A stretch of DNA of 64,000 nt from NCBI GenBank assembly GCA_907165275.2, contig OU015650.1, positions 6,788,001-6,852,000 of the forward strand, read 5' to 3'. The position numbers were made by a program, and so were the translations under genes. A model generated the notes under the pieces. That model saw nothing but the letters and a program-made list of their open reading frames with translations. It was not told the origin of the DNA and made no database searches. Source of the DNA: Zygaena filipendulae. Lineage: Eukaryota; Arthropoda; Insecta; Lepidoptera; Zygaenidae. Positions 22,875 through 34,322 of the stretch are shown here, piece by piece (the first letter of the stretch is position 1; the number at the start of each line of letters is the position of its first letter).

Positions 22875-23080
22875 TCTACTAATATTATAAATGTGAAAGT
22901 GTGGATGTTTTGATGTTTGGATGTTTGTTACTCAATCGCGCAAAAACGATTGAACGGATTTGGATGAAATTTGGCTTGCACTTTGTCAGGGGTACAGAGA
23001 AGGACATAGGGTTCTTTTTATCCCGGAATTCCCGCGGGAACTCCGAAATTACCGCGGGTGAAACCGCGGGGCACAGCTAG
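22875..23080 (+). mobile_element. Helitron-like element, best intact copy
   Basis: Starts TCTACTAATATTATAAATGT and contains GATGTTTGTTACTCAATCGC, GAACGGATTTGGATGAAATT, GGGGTACAGAGAAGGACATA and CCCGGAATTCCCGCGGGAAC. It ends with hairpin CCGCGGGTGAAACCGCGG, then GGCACAGCTAG and a T. The 206-bp length, TC start, subterminal hairpin and CTAG end fit a non-autonomous Helitron. Confidence 0.85.
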
Positions 23081-24747
23081 TAATTAATAAACTAAAACAT
23101 AAAGACGGAAGATTATGATTATAGCCCTTTTCTGTGAGTTAAGTTACTCATTTCAAACAAGAACCCGGATAAAGTACAACATGACTTTCCATTTAAATTT
23201 TTTCAATAGTTTACTATTAACCTAACACATCATTACACATCGTAGATATATAAAAAAAGTAATTTGTTTTCGGCTTCTGATTGTTGTAGGCACTCAGATT
23301 ACAATCACGACAGGAATGTTGGAACGACTTATCAATTTGATACACATTTTTTTTTTCTTATATGCATTTTATAATAATAGCTTCGTATAACGAGCTAGTA
23401 GAAAAGTAGCCTTGAGGCAGAATGGAAGGGCCTGCAGAGCAGCCTGGCCGTGAGTCAAAAAGACAAAAAAATTAAGCAGTAATAATATTATTAAGTAGTG
23501 CCTGTAGTATTATGAACATATCGTAAATATAAGCTTTCTTGTTGTAACCTACATACAGTGCCAACCTTATAAACTAGCTACATGTTACAATAGGTTTTGC
23601 TCTAAAAAAATACACTTAAAATAATATATGTCAGGCAATATTAAGTTAATGCTCCGTAAAAAATATGCGAGCCATTTAATTTACTGCGGCAACTTACTTA
23701 GCCAACAATGGAGTAGCAATTTACTTATATAATGTATAGATAGAACTATGTTTATTCCCTTTCAGGCTGGCACGTTAACTCTCACACATGCTTAAAAAAG
23801 CTGTAGGTACATAATGGATATATGCATGGAATTTCGTGATATGAAATCACGCAAAACAATTCATTACTAGATAGTAGATCTTATGAAGTATATAAGTACT
23901 ATAAAGACGGAAAATATATTTTAATTAGTTAATGTTTGTTTAAATAATAACTTACACTTTGTTACAAATGAACAACCCACTATCTAACACAAAATCTTAT
24001 AATCAGAGAAACTGGAAAATGCGCCTCCATTTCTGTTCTTGTATCTACGACATTCAGAATAATAAAATTATAAATCTTTTCATAGGAATTTGGAAAATTT
24101 GTTTTGATTATGCAAAAAAAAATTTAATACAAAACTATTTTAATTTCTTCATCAGAAAAATGTAAATTCCAAATTTATATTTAAGTACATTTGTTTTCAT
24201 TAGTCGACCCAAATCTGAAGGTAGAGACCGCGAGTTATTTCCGCAAATATCAATCATAGAGCGCGTTGGATTTCAACCAGAGAGTCGTCAGTGATTCCCG
24301 GATAATACAAATATCTTACGGGTTTCAACCGAGTCTTCGCTCGTGTTTCCGGTTTCGCTTACAATGCTGCAGTAAATTATAGTAGATGTAACTGACTGGA
24401 ACTGAACCAGTTATCATTAGCAGAACACTAATAGGGAATATTATAAACGATTGTATGATAAGAAACGAAAAACTTATCGAAGAAAGGTAGGTTAGAGTAT
24501 TCGATTCTCATCGTTAATAGATATGGTGCAAAAAATACACTGACATTAATTTTTGACGGAACCATCTAACTTAATAGACTGTTTATGAAAATTGAGCGCC
24601 TTAGAAACCGAGATCATAATATCAATTAATTATCTACCTAAAGGTACTTCATTCGAGTAAACAAGCATTCTTTATGAGGTTTCTCTATGATTTATCTGCT
24701 ATGTAGTGTAATTTCTTTTGGTAGATAATAATATAATTATCTATCTA
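23081..24747. other. AT-rich DNA, nothing gene-like
   Basis: A short purine-rich patch at 23400-23460 and a GC-richer stretch at 24200-24370 have no supporting features. Confidence 0.5.
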
Positions 24748-25061
24748 TCTATACTATAATAAAAGAGTAGAATTCGCGATTATGTACATTTAATATTTTT
24801 ACCTAAAATTGAGAGGGGTGGTAAAAGAAGAGTAGCCAAATAAAAAAAAAATGTTTTTAAAATTATTTTCTATCTGTCTGTCTGTCTGTCTGTTCGGCAT
24901 AATCTCCGAATCTACTGAACTGATTCTCATGCGGTTTTCACAGGTAGATTAAGCTTAGCCTGGAGCTACATATAAGGCTTTGTTTCATTGAAATCGGATG
25001 TCGGGAAAAAAGTTGTTGTATTAAAACCTTTCGCGCGGGTGAAACCGCGGGGCACAGCTAG
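24748..25061 (+). mobile_element. Helitron-like element, longer subtype
   Basis: Starts TCTATACTATAATAAAAGAG, has (TGTC)n at 24873-24892, AATCTCCGAATCTACTGAAC and AAATCGGATGTCGGG, and ends with CGCGGGTGAAACCGCGGGG, CACAGCTAG. Confidence 0.7.
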
Positions 25062-25337
25062 TACCTAATAAACGTGAATATTCGAGGCTTGAAGATGTTT
25101 GCCCCTTATTAAAAGTTCATATTAAAATGTTCGGCAGTAATATAAAATATTATCTAAGATTTTTATAATATCAAATAAATACCAAATAAAATAAAACATA
25201 TTATTATAATCTTCAACTAAATAATTAAACTTAACGTTTCTCATATTATTCATCAGTGTGTCCACCCACTGGGCGTTTTTACATGGGAAAATGATGGCGA
25301 CGGTGACGTCATGGCTATACAATAGCAGCAGTCTATG

Positions 25338-25463
25338 CTAATATTAGAAAAGTAAAGATTTTGTTTTTCTTACGTCTATCTGTTCTTAATGGATAAACTC
25401 AAAACTTTAGGTATTTTAGGTACTTCAAAATCAACGCGAGTACAACCGGGGGGGATCGACTAG
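25338..25463 (+). mobile_element. Helitron-like fragment, decayed
   Basis: Begins ATGCTAATATTAGAAAAGT and ends CAACGCGAGTACAACCGGGG, GATCGACTAG. The internal part is largely lost. Confidence 0.4.
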
Positions 25464-25734
25464 TAATGACATAAAAAGATCCCATATTGTTACCTACATG
25501 TAGATAGGTATGCTAATTAGGTAGGTACATAGTGTAACTAATAAGTAAAATAACCACGAAAATAACCCTTGCGTAATACTTAAAAAGGTAGTTAATTCTA
25601 CAGTGACTTTATCGTAAAAACGTTTATTTATAAGTAAAATAAAAAAACAATTTGGGATTGTAACAAAAGTTTGTGATTACGATTGTTGACATGTGGTGAA
25701 CTAGCGCAGACGGTGTCGCCATAGTATTATTATT
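25464..25734. other. AT-rich DNA upstream of the CpG-rich block
   Basis: No repeat or coding signal recognised. Confidence 0.4.
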
Positions 25735-25870
25735 CTGTAGTGTTGCCGTGAACTTTTTGCGCAAGGGCGGGCGGTCAGGGCGCGCTACTCGTTTCGCGAC
25801 CGTGCCGACTGCCGCCCGCCCAGTGCCACGCGAGCCGCCCTACGCGACGAGCGACCGTGTGACGTCACCG
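25735..25870 (+). promoter_or_regulatory. CpG-dense promoter-like block with a CRE
   Basis: A sharp GC and CpG peak (GGGCGGGCGG, GCGCGCTACTCG, GCGAGCCGCCC) stands in otherwise AT-rich DNA. A palindromic TGACGTCA, the known binding site of CREB/ATF bZIP factors, lies at 25860-25867. No TATA box is seen. An AT-rich stretch ending in a consensus splice donor follows on the plus strand, which gives the block its orientation. The exact start of transcription cannot be read from sequence alone. Confidence 0.5.
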
Positions 25871-26109
25871 AAGCTTCCGAACGTCAACGCTAACGACACA
25901 TTACCATAAGTAATATTCAAACAAATTTGAGTGAATGTTCCAAAGTGTTGATTCGAAATTCGTATTTGTGTAAAAATAAAAAGCATTTCCGATACTAATG
26001 TAGAACATTGTTTGGACGACAAAAACTTTTGCGAAACTCTATGGATTTGAGAACTTATTATAATTTTTTTGTTCAATTATAGTGACATTATTATTTCATT
26101 AGTGACAAG
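25870..26109 (+). other. Probable non-coding first exon (5' UTR) ending in a splice donor
   Basis: Downstream of the CpG block, about 240 bases end in GTGACAAG|GTGAGTTTCG, a near-perfect metazoan donor with the GT at 26110-26111. All ATGs in the stretch open only tiny frames that stop before the donor. One at about 25932 gives 12 codons, one at about 25997 stops at once, and one at about 26040 gives 13 codons. This fits a 5' UTR with upstream ORFs, not coding sequence. The left limit is a guess. If right, everything downstream is first-intron DNA of a plus-strand gene. The open frame on the minus strand over the same bases has no gene-like features. Confidence 0.45.
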
Positions 26110-28328
26110 GTGAGTTTCGAATTTGGATTAAAGTTATTATAGACATAACATTATACTGTTACAAGTCATAAAGTACATACAAGTAGGTACCATTTATATG
26201 TTTTTTTAACCTGTTTGTTTATATAATGTCTCATAGGTGACATGATTTGCTATAAAATACAAAGTGTTTTATATTCTGAAATATGCAACTTGCTTTATTT
26301 TTACATATTTTAGTTTCAATTACACATAGGTACCATGGCTCATTGATACTGTTTATTATAATTTACTGATTATTATTAAATATCAGTTGTTTCTCGCGGT
26401 TTGGAATTTGTGCGAAACCCGCGCGAATGTTGGGATTCCCTCGAGACTTTGGGCATGTAAATTCCTTTCTTAGCTGACTTCTACCCCCATAAACTATGAA
26501 ATATAATTTCATAGCTCATTTTATTGGTCAACTGGTGTTCTAGATTTTATGATTAGTCATCAGTTAATAAATGAGGGAGTAGTATATCACACTTGCCGCT
26601 AATATTATAAATGCGATAGTAATTATGTGTATACGTAGGTTTATTACATATATATTCCTCCACGGTTTGTGACGAATTTCGATGAAATTTGACACACCGA
26701 TGGAATAATATATATTCTGGATTTGTTAGCGCGTAGAACACTTTTTATTCCATATTTTTATCACAAAGTTTTTGTAGGGAATCCCGAAATTTAAGCTGAA
26801 ATTTACTACGTTAATGTCGTTGGTTATGCTGCTAGCAGTACCTACGGTCAACATAAAAAAATACGCACGCATTTCTTTTCATTTACCACTATGGCAATCA
26901 AAGTAAACAACGGTCAAGAGTGTCTTTATGTTTCTGATGCTGACTTTACATATGAATATATTCAAACTTGAGATTCAAACAATGCTCTTTGACGCACTTT
27001 AACCAAATAGATTATAACAATCCAACATCTAACCGTTGCAACTGGCATTGTAATCCATAAAAAACTGCAAATGACTATTAAATAAATGCGAACAAAGCGC
27101 CATTGACCGAGACGCTGCTGCAGCGACGCGACGACTATTTCCGGCTGTTTAAAAATCGTGTACTCGTCTGTCCCTGAGTAAACAGACGTGGGAAAATGAA
27201 CGTCTTCTCTTTTGACTAAACAATTCACCGTTCACTCGTCACAGCTACCCGTAACGACCACGAGTAAATGACCTCCTTATTGATACAAATTAATTGACCG
27301 TATTAAAATGGTACCACTTTGTAACTTTCAGAGAAAGTTTTAAATGACATTTGAACTTTAACCACAACCTGGCTTCCTGTCACTCATCGGCCGATAGAAG
27401 TTCTCTGCTCGACTAAGGCTTCTCCATGGATATCCGATATTTAACAGATCGTCAGTCGTTGTCATCTTTTGGAAGATCAAGTATTCAAGTATTCAAGTAT
27501 TTATTGCTCACTAAGTGTACAAAGGATAAACATAATAGTTGTACAGCGCTTTTAAACTTAGGTTCCCTTTACAGGGGTTGCAACATTATTAAATTAAAAT
27601 TAAATTTAAAATTAAATAAACATTTCATACATTAATTAGGCAATTGTTATTCCAATAAATTATGTCATTTAAAGATCATTTATCATTTATCTGAACTAGA
27701 GAGAATGTAGGCGGGGCACTCACGGTCGCTAGAGGAAATTAGAGCAAATGCTTTAACTTTCCCAAAACTTCCTCTCTTAGCATCCTAATTATATGTTTAA
27801 AAAAAATTGTATTTAGAGTAAGTATAAAGCTGTGTACTACCCATTAATAAATAAATAAATAAATAAACAAATGCAAAAACTATGAATTTTGAAAACATAA
27901 ACTAAGTAAAAACATAACTAAATAACATTTAATAAATACACTTCATACAAATTAATAGTTAAATGTTTTTATGCGATGATGAATAGTTTTGTCTACGAAA
28001 ATCACTCGGCGACATTAGTTTTCATATTAGGTACAATTAGTTGATGCCCGTTCTATCTATTCTATGGTTTGCCCACCCCGCGGTCTGAGAGTCAATTCTG
28101 CTAACGTTGAATATAAAACAGCACCGCTACTTTAAGGGTCTCCACTCATATGCCTCCGTTGCGACAGCTGATGTAATAATGGGAGTATGCTAGTATCCGT
28201 ATATGTGGAAAGTTCCTCAACGAGATGAGCGTGGAGCTGTTTTGTGTTTTGCATGACCAGAATCTGCTCTCTGTCTGGTGTGGGTCCGTCACATTGAAAG
28301 ACATACCTAGGTAGTCTCTATTCGCGTG
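26110..28328. other. Putative intron DNA with decayed repeats
   Basis: Helitron-like remnants are at 26383-26460 (minus, GTTTCTCGCGGTTTGG) and 26592-26775 (plus, CTAATATTATAAATGCGATA and GACGAATTTCGATGAAATTT). A minus-strand retroelement tail is at 27476-27540 (AAGTATTCAAGTATTTATTG), and an (AAAT)n run at 27847-27870. No coding exon is recognised. Confidence 0.5.
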
Positions 28329-28474
28329 GTGTACAGTCAGTAGCAGCAATATGTTAACACTTTGGTCTGTCTTTATACCTTATTACTACTGAAATAAGAT
28401 TCAACGACAATGAAGGGGTTTAACATATGAGTATGGGTTGGGTATGTGAGTGCACCGGCACTACTGACTATCAC
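28329..28474. mobile_element. Short MITE-like element
   Basis: GTGTACAGTCAGTAGCAGC at the left and GGCACTACTGACTATCAC at the right are imperfect inverted copies. From memory, ACAGTCAGTAGCAG-type ends occur in repeats of other moths. No target duplication is clear. Confidence 0.35.
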
Positions 28475-28520
28475 AACCAATTTTTGCTTAATCTAGAACT
28501 TATGTCTTATAATATTATTA

Positions 28521-28706
28521 ATAGCTGTGCTCCGCGGTTTCACCTGCGGTAATTTCGGAGTTCCCGCGGGAATTTCGGGATAAAAGTACCCTATGTCCTT
28601 CTCTGTACCCCTGATAACGTGCATGCCTTTCATCTGAATCCGATCAGCCATTTTTGCGTGATTGAATAACAAACATCCACACTTTCACATTTATAATATT
28701 AGTAGA
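28521..28706 (-). mobile_element. Helitron-like element, near full length
   Basis: Starts TAGCTGTGCTCCGCGGTTTC and ends CACATTTATAATATTAGTAGA on the plus strand, with GTACCCTATGTCCTTCTCTG and TTTTTGCGTGATTGAATAAC inside. Confidence 0.8.
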
Positions 28707-30269
28707 ATTATTCGTACAAAGGAACTAACTTACTAACTATAAGATCAGCAATCACTTACTGCTAAACAATAAGATGGTGTAACATCTCATGAATTCCCAT
28801 TTCATGAACCATTTGCTATCACACAAAGCTTATAATATGTTTTAAGTTAAACTATGTATAAGTATGTAAGATAACTGTTAAAATCAAGTCTAATTTGAAT
28901 GTGTAGTTTTTACTTGATGCTACAACATATTATACAATAGGTAGAACATAAGTCCCAAAACTAATAGTTTGGGACTCAGAGACATATTATATACATATTA
29001 TGACCCATTGTAATATTTTTCTTATCTTTGATATACCTACAGATTCCAATATTTATTTTACGATAGTAAATATTTTCTTTTAAATACTAAGGCCAATGAT
29101 CACAGAAATAATTTTTTTCTAACCATTATTTAATAATTTGTCTATAGGTACTAACATTACCTATAAAGAGGAAAGAAGAAAAGAAGGAAAAGATTTGCCC
29201 CGAAATTCATGCGGGTGGAATCTCGGGGAAAGGCTATTTTTTAGATAAGTAGGTAGGTACTTTAAGTCTTCAAGTATGTACATAGAATAAAGGGTACTTT
29301 TCACCCCTATACAGAGAGCCGCATAACGGATTTCGGAACTAATGCGGTGATAGTGCGGTGGGAACAGCTATTTTAAAATAAAATAAGAAATTAAATACCT
29401 AACTAAATATTCAGTGATGTTCTGCTATGTTTTCATTTGGTATTTACTTATTGTGAAAAGAAAAATAAGAAATCGATGCTGCCAGAGTTACAAAATTTGC
29501 GTCGTCTTGCCATGCAAAGTAGATTGCTAATAGCGTAAAATTCTTAGAATCCAGCTATTTTAAGAGTTCAACCGTCAACGTAACAAATTTTTTCATCAGC
29601 TTGCTTAGTGGAATAAAATATATCATATATCTACATTGCTATAATTAAAGCTAAACATTTTTTTTTAATATTATCACTAGCAATTTCAATAATTATCCAT
29701 GTTACGAACATTAAAGGTTTATCTTATTCAATTTGCCGGTACCGGCCTAACCGGGTCCATTTCCGCTCGGTGATTAGTTGCCTCCTGCCGCCATGGAGCT
29801 AGCCCCATCGTTACATAAGGCTTTAAACTTGTGTGCTTATACCTTATACGATGTACCTATCTGTGCTTGACTTTTTATTTTGTAAGGACTAAAAAAGTTA
29901 CAATGTTAAAACCGGTTTCCCCGCCGCACCGGACGAGAGACACAACGTTCGTTTCTTTATGGTTCAGTGATCTTATTCAACAGACTCGCATAGCTTCCTG
30001 CGCTAGAGCGAAACAAAAGACTTTCCTCTCATGAATACGAACGAAGACGATGTGTGCCGACGAGCATCGCCGCCCGCGCCTGCTGGTTCCACTACGTTTA
30101 GTTTTACGATTTTGTACTTATTATTGCGTGAATTCATTGATGATTTTTAATCTTTGCTCCAAATACAAAGACTGTACATACATATCTTTAAACATATTTA
30201 TGTGATGGTGAACGACTCAAATTAGCATTAAGACCAGGATTATAAATATTATTATCTTTTTATTCTTTA
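28707..30269. other. AT-rich DNA with a GC-richer patch
   Basis: A (GAAA)n-like run at 29166-29192 adjoins a decayed Helitron 3' end (29193-29240, plus), and another is at 29285-29370. At 29735-29746 GCCGGTACCGGC is a perfect 12-bp palindrome in a GC-richer stretch (29730-30090) that could be regulatory. No exon is recognised. Confidence 0.45.
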
Positions 30270-30468
30270 CTGGCTGTTCCACGCAGTTTCACCCGCGGTA
30301 ATTTTGAAGTTCCCGCGAGGATTTCGGGGCTACAATATAGCATTCTAATGGAGAAAGAATTTTTGAAATTGATCCAGTAGTTCTTGAGTTAAATTGTAAC
30401 AAACAAACAAACAAAAAAACATAGAATATAAATGTTTCCTCTTTATAATATTAGTATATAGAAGTATA
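30270..30468 (-). mobile_element. Helitron-like element
   Basis: Starts TGGCTGTTCCACGCAGTTTC and ends TTCCTCTTTATAATATTAG on the plus strand, with TTGAAATTGATCCAGTAG inside. Second-subtype body. Confidence 0.6.
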
Positions 30469-31977
30469 GATAAACCAACTCACATAGTTTATTGCAAAAC
30501 AAAAAAAATCTTCGAGATTGATGAAGAAAATCTAGGTTATTTGCCTACTAATTTAATTGGTACATGTTACAATGTTTGCTTGGTGTAATAATAGATAATG
30601 TGAACTCTTTGTACAAACCGGTTCGTGTATTGAAAGTAGGTGACTGCCAGAACACGACAAAACCAAATGAGAAATATGTTGCTACGAGTATAAGCACGGT
30701 ATAGGTAAGTAATGATTGCTGCAGCAACTGTCTCAGTGAACGTAAACTTACCCGAAGCTTTAGCATTGAACGTAGAGGTAAATGAGCTCCAATTAACTTT
30801 AATCATTTTACGAAACAAAATCTTTTTAAAGCCTTCCGTCTTAATTGCTGAAAAAGTCGGTTAAAAATGGAAACAAAAAATTATAAAACGAGAAATAATC
30901 CGTAAACAAGTAAGTACCTATGTACATATACCTGTTATTGCCGCCGACTGGCTATACAGAAATTGTTTACTTACCAATACTGTTTCGAAATCCATCAACT
31001 TATTTTTGTTAAAATGTTGACTGACGTTAACCTTCACGAATCAATGAAAATAATGTCAAAGATATGAAAATTGCTTTGCACAGCCCGGCCGGCAGGTGTC
31101 TTCAAATTTTATATCCTGCACACTAAATACAGTTTTGTTCAGATTTATTATACGCAAAGAAATGCTTACACATTTCGTTTCGATATATTTTATGGAGTCT
31201 AAGGAGTTTGATACATAAAATTGACGCGGAAAATGTCGCAATTTAAATAGGTAGGTAAGAGAGTCTTACAAACTAAAATATTTCTCAAGTTAACGAGGTC
31301 AAATGGCATGACATTAATCGCAACCTTGGAAATAAAAAAAATTAATGCACGAAGAAAAGCAGTACCTACCACAGACAATAATCAACTCTATAGGTACTTT
31401 ATTCAGTAGCAGTTCTAAGCACGACAGTGCAAAACTCTTGTATAATTTTTATATTTTTATATTGTAAAAGTAGGTAAACAAAATTGTAGTAAAATTATTA
31501 TTGTTTAATACAAACAATTATTACCTACAATGGTAGATTGATTACAAAGGAGGAAAGAAAAACAAAATTATACTGAGGACGCCATTTTGAATCCAGAGCA
31601 GAGCAAAGCATTCCGGAGTAAAATCCAGAGTACCTACAGCAAAGGATTACAAAGTAGAATCCAGCACAGTAAGGCATTCAACATAAATAAATTTGTGGCT
31701 AGTTGATGGATACATTCAACCTTTCATTTTACTAAGTAAAAAAAAATAGATAATCATAATTTTGGGTCACAAAACCGGAAAGATATGTTTTTCATATTCC
31801 TAATTCGAAACTTACTGCTTTCGATGATAGTCTCTTGTAGAAAAAAACTGCATTGCTCGTACTTTATGGAGAATCAAATATTATGGTTTCACGAACGGAT
31901 GGGATGAAATTCATCCCAACCGTTAACATCCGTAGTATTAAACACTACTCGAACTAGGTAGGTAGGTACGTCGTAAC
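30469..31977. other. AT-rich DNA, nothing gene-like
   Basis: Two overlapping minus-strand open frames near 30548-30818 have no recognisable motif or splice context. A short patch at 31580-31690 repeats AATCCAGAG/AATCCAGCAC. Confidence 0.45.
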
Positions 31978-32035
31978 ATTTATATACTCAAGAGCCGGTC
32001 ATCTTGAGAGGTGACCGGCTCTTGAGTATATAAGT
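31978..32035. repeat. Perfect hairpin, 20-bp arms
   Basis: Arms at 31981-32000 (TATATACTCAAGAGCCGGTC) and 32013-32032 are exact complements around a 12-base spacer. Pairing continues a few bases outward, and one to two bases inward with a G-T wobble. The size resembles a short pre-miRNA hairpin, but the complete lack of mismatches and very short loop also fit a recent inverted duplication. Confidence 0.7.
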
Positions 32036-32528
32036 AGCGTTTATTTTAACGTATCTAATTAATAAATCAAATTGTTGACTTTTGAAAAATAATATTGGAC
32101 GAAAGCAAATTGTATTGAACACCTTTATATTGATTTAGTAATTCAAACTATAAGGCAACAATTATTGTATGTAAACAAACGGAGGAAATCAGTTCAGATT
32201 GATATCACGTAATATCGTCAACAACTTGCCTCCTGTAAATATTGACTAAAGTAACGATATCAGTTATTGAACTTGACCATTGGCCTTTCAAATGGCAACC
32301 CAACGACATAGTAGGTAAGACCATAATATCGACTTTAATTTCGACTGAACAATATCAATTTTGACAATCTCGATCGACGCATTAGTTGGTCAATCTTGCC
32401 AATCGGTTCTGTAGAAAAATGTTTTGTAAATGCAGTTGAAAAAGCCTTTCCAATTTGATTTCCTTACTGCATTAGGTACATTACATTTTATTCATCCTAA
32501 TACGATTGAGATAATTGACTCACTTCTC
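32036..32528. other. AT-rich DNA, nothing gene-like
   Basis: No signal that I can support. Confidence 0.5.
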
Positions 32529-32744
32529 ATGCTTGCACTACATTATCGCCGATGATCGTGTGATCGTGTGATCGGCGATAATGTTGACACCTCAACGCAA
32601 CCACAAGCGATTCCCTTTGATTCGTGCCCAAAAACCGACAATTCACGGGTCGCGGGCGATCGTAGACGATAATCGGCGAGTACAGTCGAGTATGCATCAC
32701 GCATAATCGTCTGTCGGTACTCGGCGATAATGTAGTGGAGCCAT
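32529..32744. mobile_element. MITE with CACTACATTATCGCCGA ends
   Basis: Left end ATGCTTGCACTACATTATCG and right end CGATAATGTAGTGGAGCCAT are inverted copies with two or three mismatches. The inner 17 bp (CACTACATTATCGCCGA) are exact. A nested copy of the end sequence at 32571-32584 makes a second hairpin with the left end. No clear target duplication. Confidence 0.6.
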
Positions 32745-32974
32745 TACATTACACATTATTGCGCTTGAGTAAGGACCGTTATTGTTATGATTATTATCAT
32801 TTCTACGGTGTTATCCGCTTGCTTAATTTTTGCGTCTCCATTATTTGTGTTTTTTGCTCTTGATATCTTATAATATACAAATAAAATTAAAAGTAACTAT
32901 TGTATTGTCAAAGTAAAAGCTTTTTTACTAAATGCATGTGAAAGTATACCTCAACAGTAGGTAATTTTACAAAA

Positions 32975-33203
32975 ACCGATTTTAAAAAAAATCTCTGTCT
33001 GTCTGTTTGTTTCGAATCTCTGAAACAGATGGAAGTATTTTGACGGGACTTTTACTGGCAGATGAAAAGAGAGGTGATGTTATAGGAAGTAACTTAATAG
33101 TTGATGTTATAGGAAATAACTTAGACTACTTTTATCGGATTATGCCGCCTGGCCGCACCTGCTTCATGCGGAAACTTACGCGGATAAAACACTAGGGCAC
33201 AGC
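32975..33203 (+). mobile_element. Helitron-like element, diverged
   Basis: (CTGT)n at 32995-33010, CGAATCTCTGAAACAG, a short direct repeat (GATGTTATAGGAA twice, 33075-33120) and a GCGGATAAAACACTAGGGCA, CAGCT end. The first base is not certain. Confidence 0.5.
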
Positions 33204-34254
33204 TATTGTTATAATAAGTAATGGTTTAGTTTTGTGACTTCTGCATTATTACTCAACCGCTTCCCATTCTATACTATAGTATTTTTTCTCTAACAGTAGG
33301 TAACAACTAGTTACAATGAAAGTAGGTCAACAAATCGTTGAATTTAACAAGTCTCAATGCCATAAGTAATATTGAGAGGCCGCATAAGTGTCACATGCCG
33401 AATATTCAATTGATTCTTGTGTAGGTTTCATTCATTACTCAACAATATAGTCGTAATAATCTTCGGATTATTCACTTTATCAACGGCAAAGAATATATGA
33501 AGAAATACTTATCTAGGTACTAAAGTTCCTTTGGTATTTTCTATGCAGTTTAAGTAAATCTAAACTCTACTTATTTATTATGTTTATAAAGCAAAAATGA
33601 AGAGACAACTTCAGATTTTTTTAAACTAACCCAGGACCTATATGAAATTGACATTTGGCAGATTTTTATGCCACATTTTCCAAAAAGAACTTGAAATGAC
33701 ACGCAGGAATCTGCGGGGAACGTTAGTACATAAATAAAAGAATAATTATTATTATACAACGTGTTAATGAATTGACTGAAAACCAGATACACCCCATTTA
33801 AAAAAATAAACAATAATATGATTAAAATATATTTTAGGTTTAAAAAAATTTATACTTTAAAAGTTATTCAACATTAGTTTGGAGGTGACCTATCTAAGAA
33901 ATTTAACTAGATTTTAAATTCAAGATTTTAATTTACAATTTTATGCAAAGAGCCTAGGAATAGCTTATGCAAATACTTATCAGAATACCTGACTAATCGT
34001 AAGTCTGAGATTCCAAATCTATTTGGCGATTCTTCTAGGAACCTGTACCTACAAAGCGTGTATTATTTAAAATAGTCTCATACCAATTAATATTAAACTC
34101 CTAGGTATTTACTCTATTATTTTTACAAGTGTTAAAACGACAACAAAAAATCAAAAAAACCACGAGGGTAGGAATACCCCGCGGTGTTAAAGCTAGTGTA
34201 GTGTACATACATAATTAAACGGGTAAAATGGAGTTAATTGCTGACCGTACTCGT
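33204..34254. other. AT-rich DNA, nothing gene-like
   Basis: A possible Helitron 3'-end scrap is at 34175-34197 (CCCCGCGGTGTTAAAGCTAG). No coding signal. Confidence 0.45.
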
Positions 34255-34322
34255 GTGTGGCGTGACGTGACGCCACGCCACCGTAAATGCGTTACGTTTA
34301 CGTTTGCAAAGTTTGCAAACGT
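34255..34322. repeat. Cluster of short palindromes
   Basis: GTGGCGTGACGTGACGCCAC at about 34258-34277 is a 7-bp-arm hairpin with an ACGTGAC core. ACGTTTGCAAA (34300-34310) and TTTGCAAACGT (34312-34322) are exact complements around one base. These are short and symmetrical enough to be protein-binding sites, but this is inference only. Confidence 0.35.
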
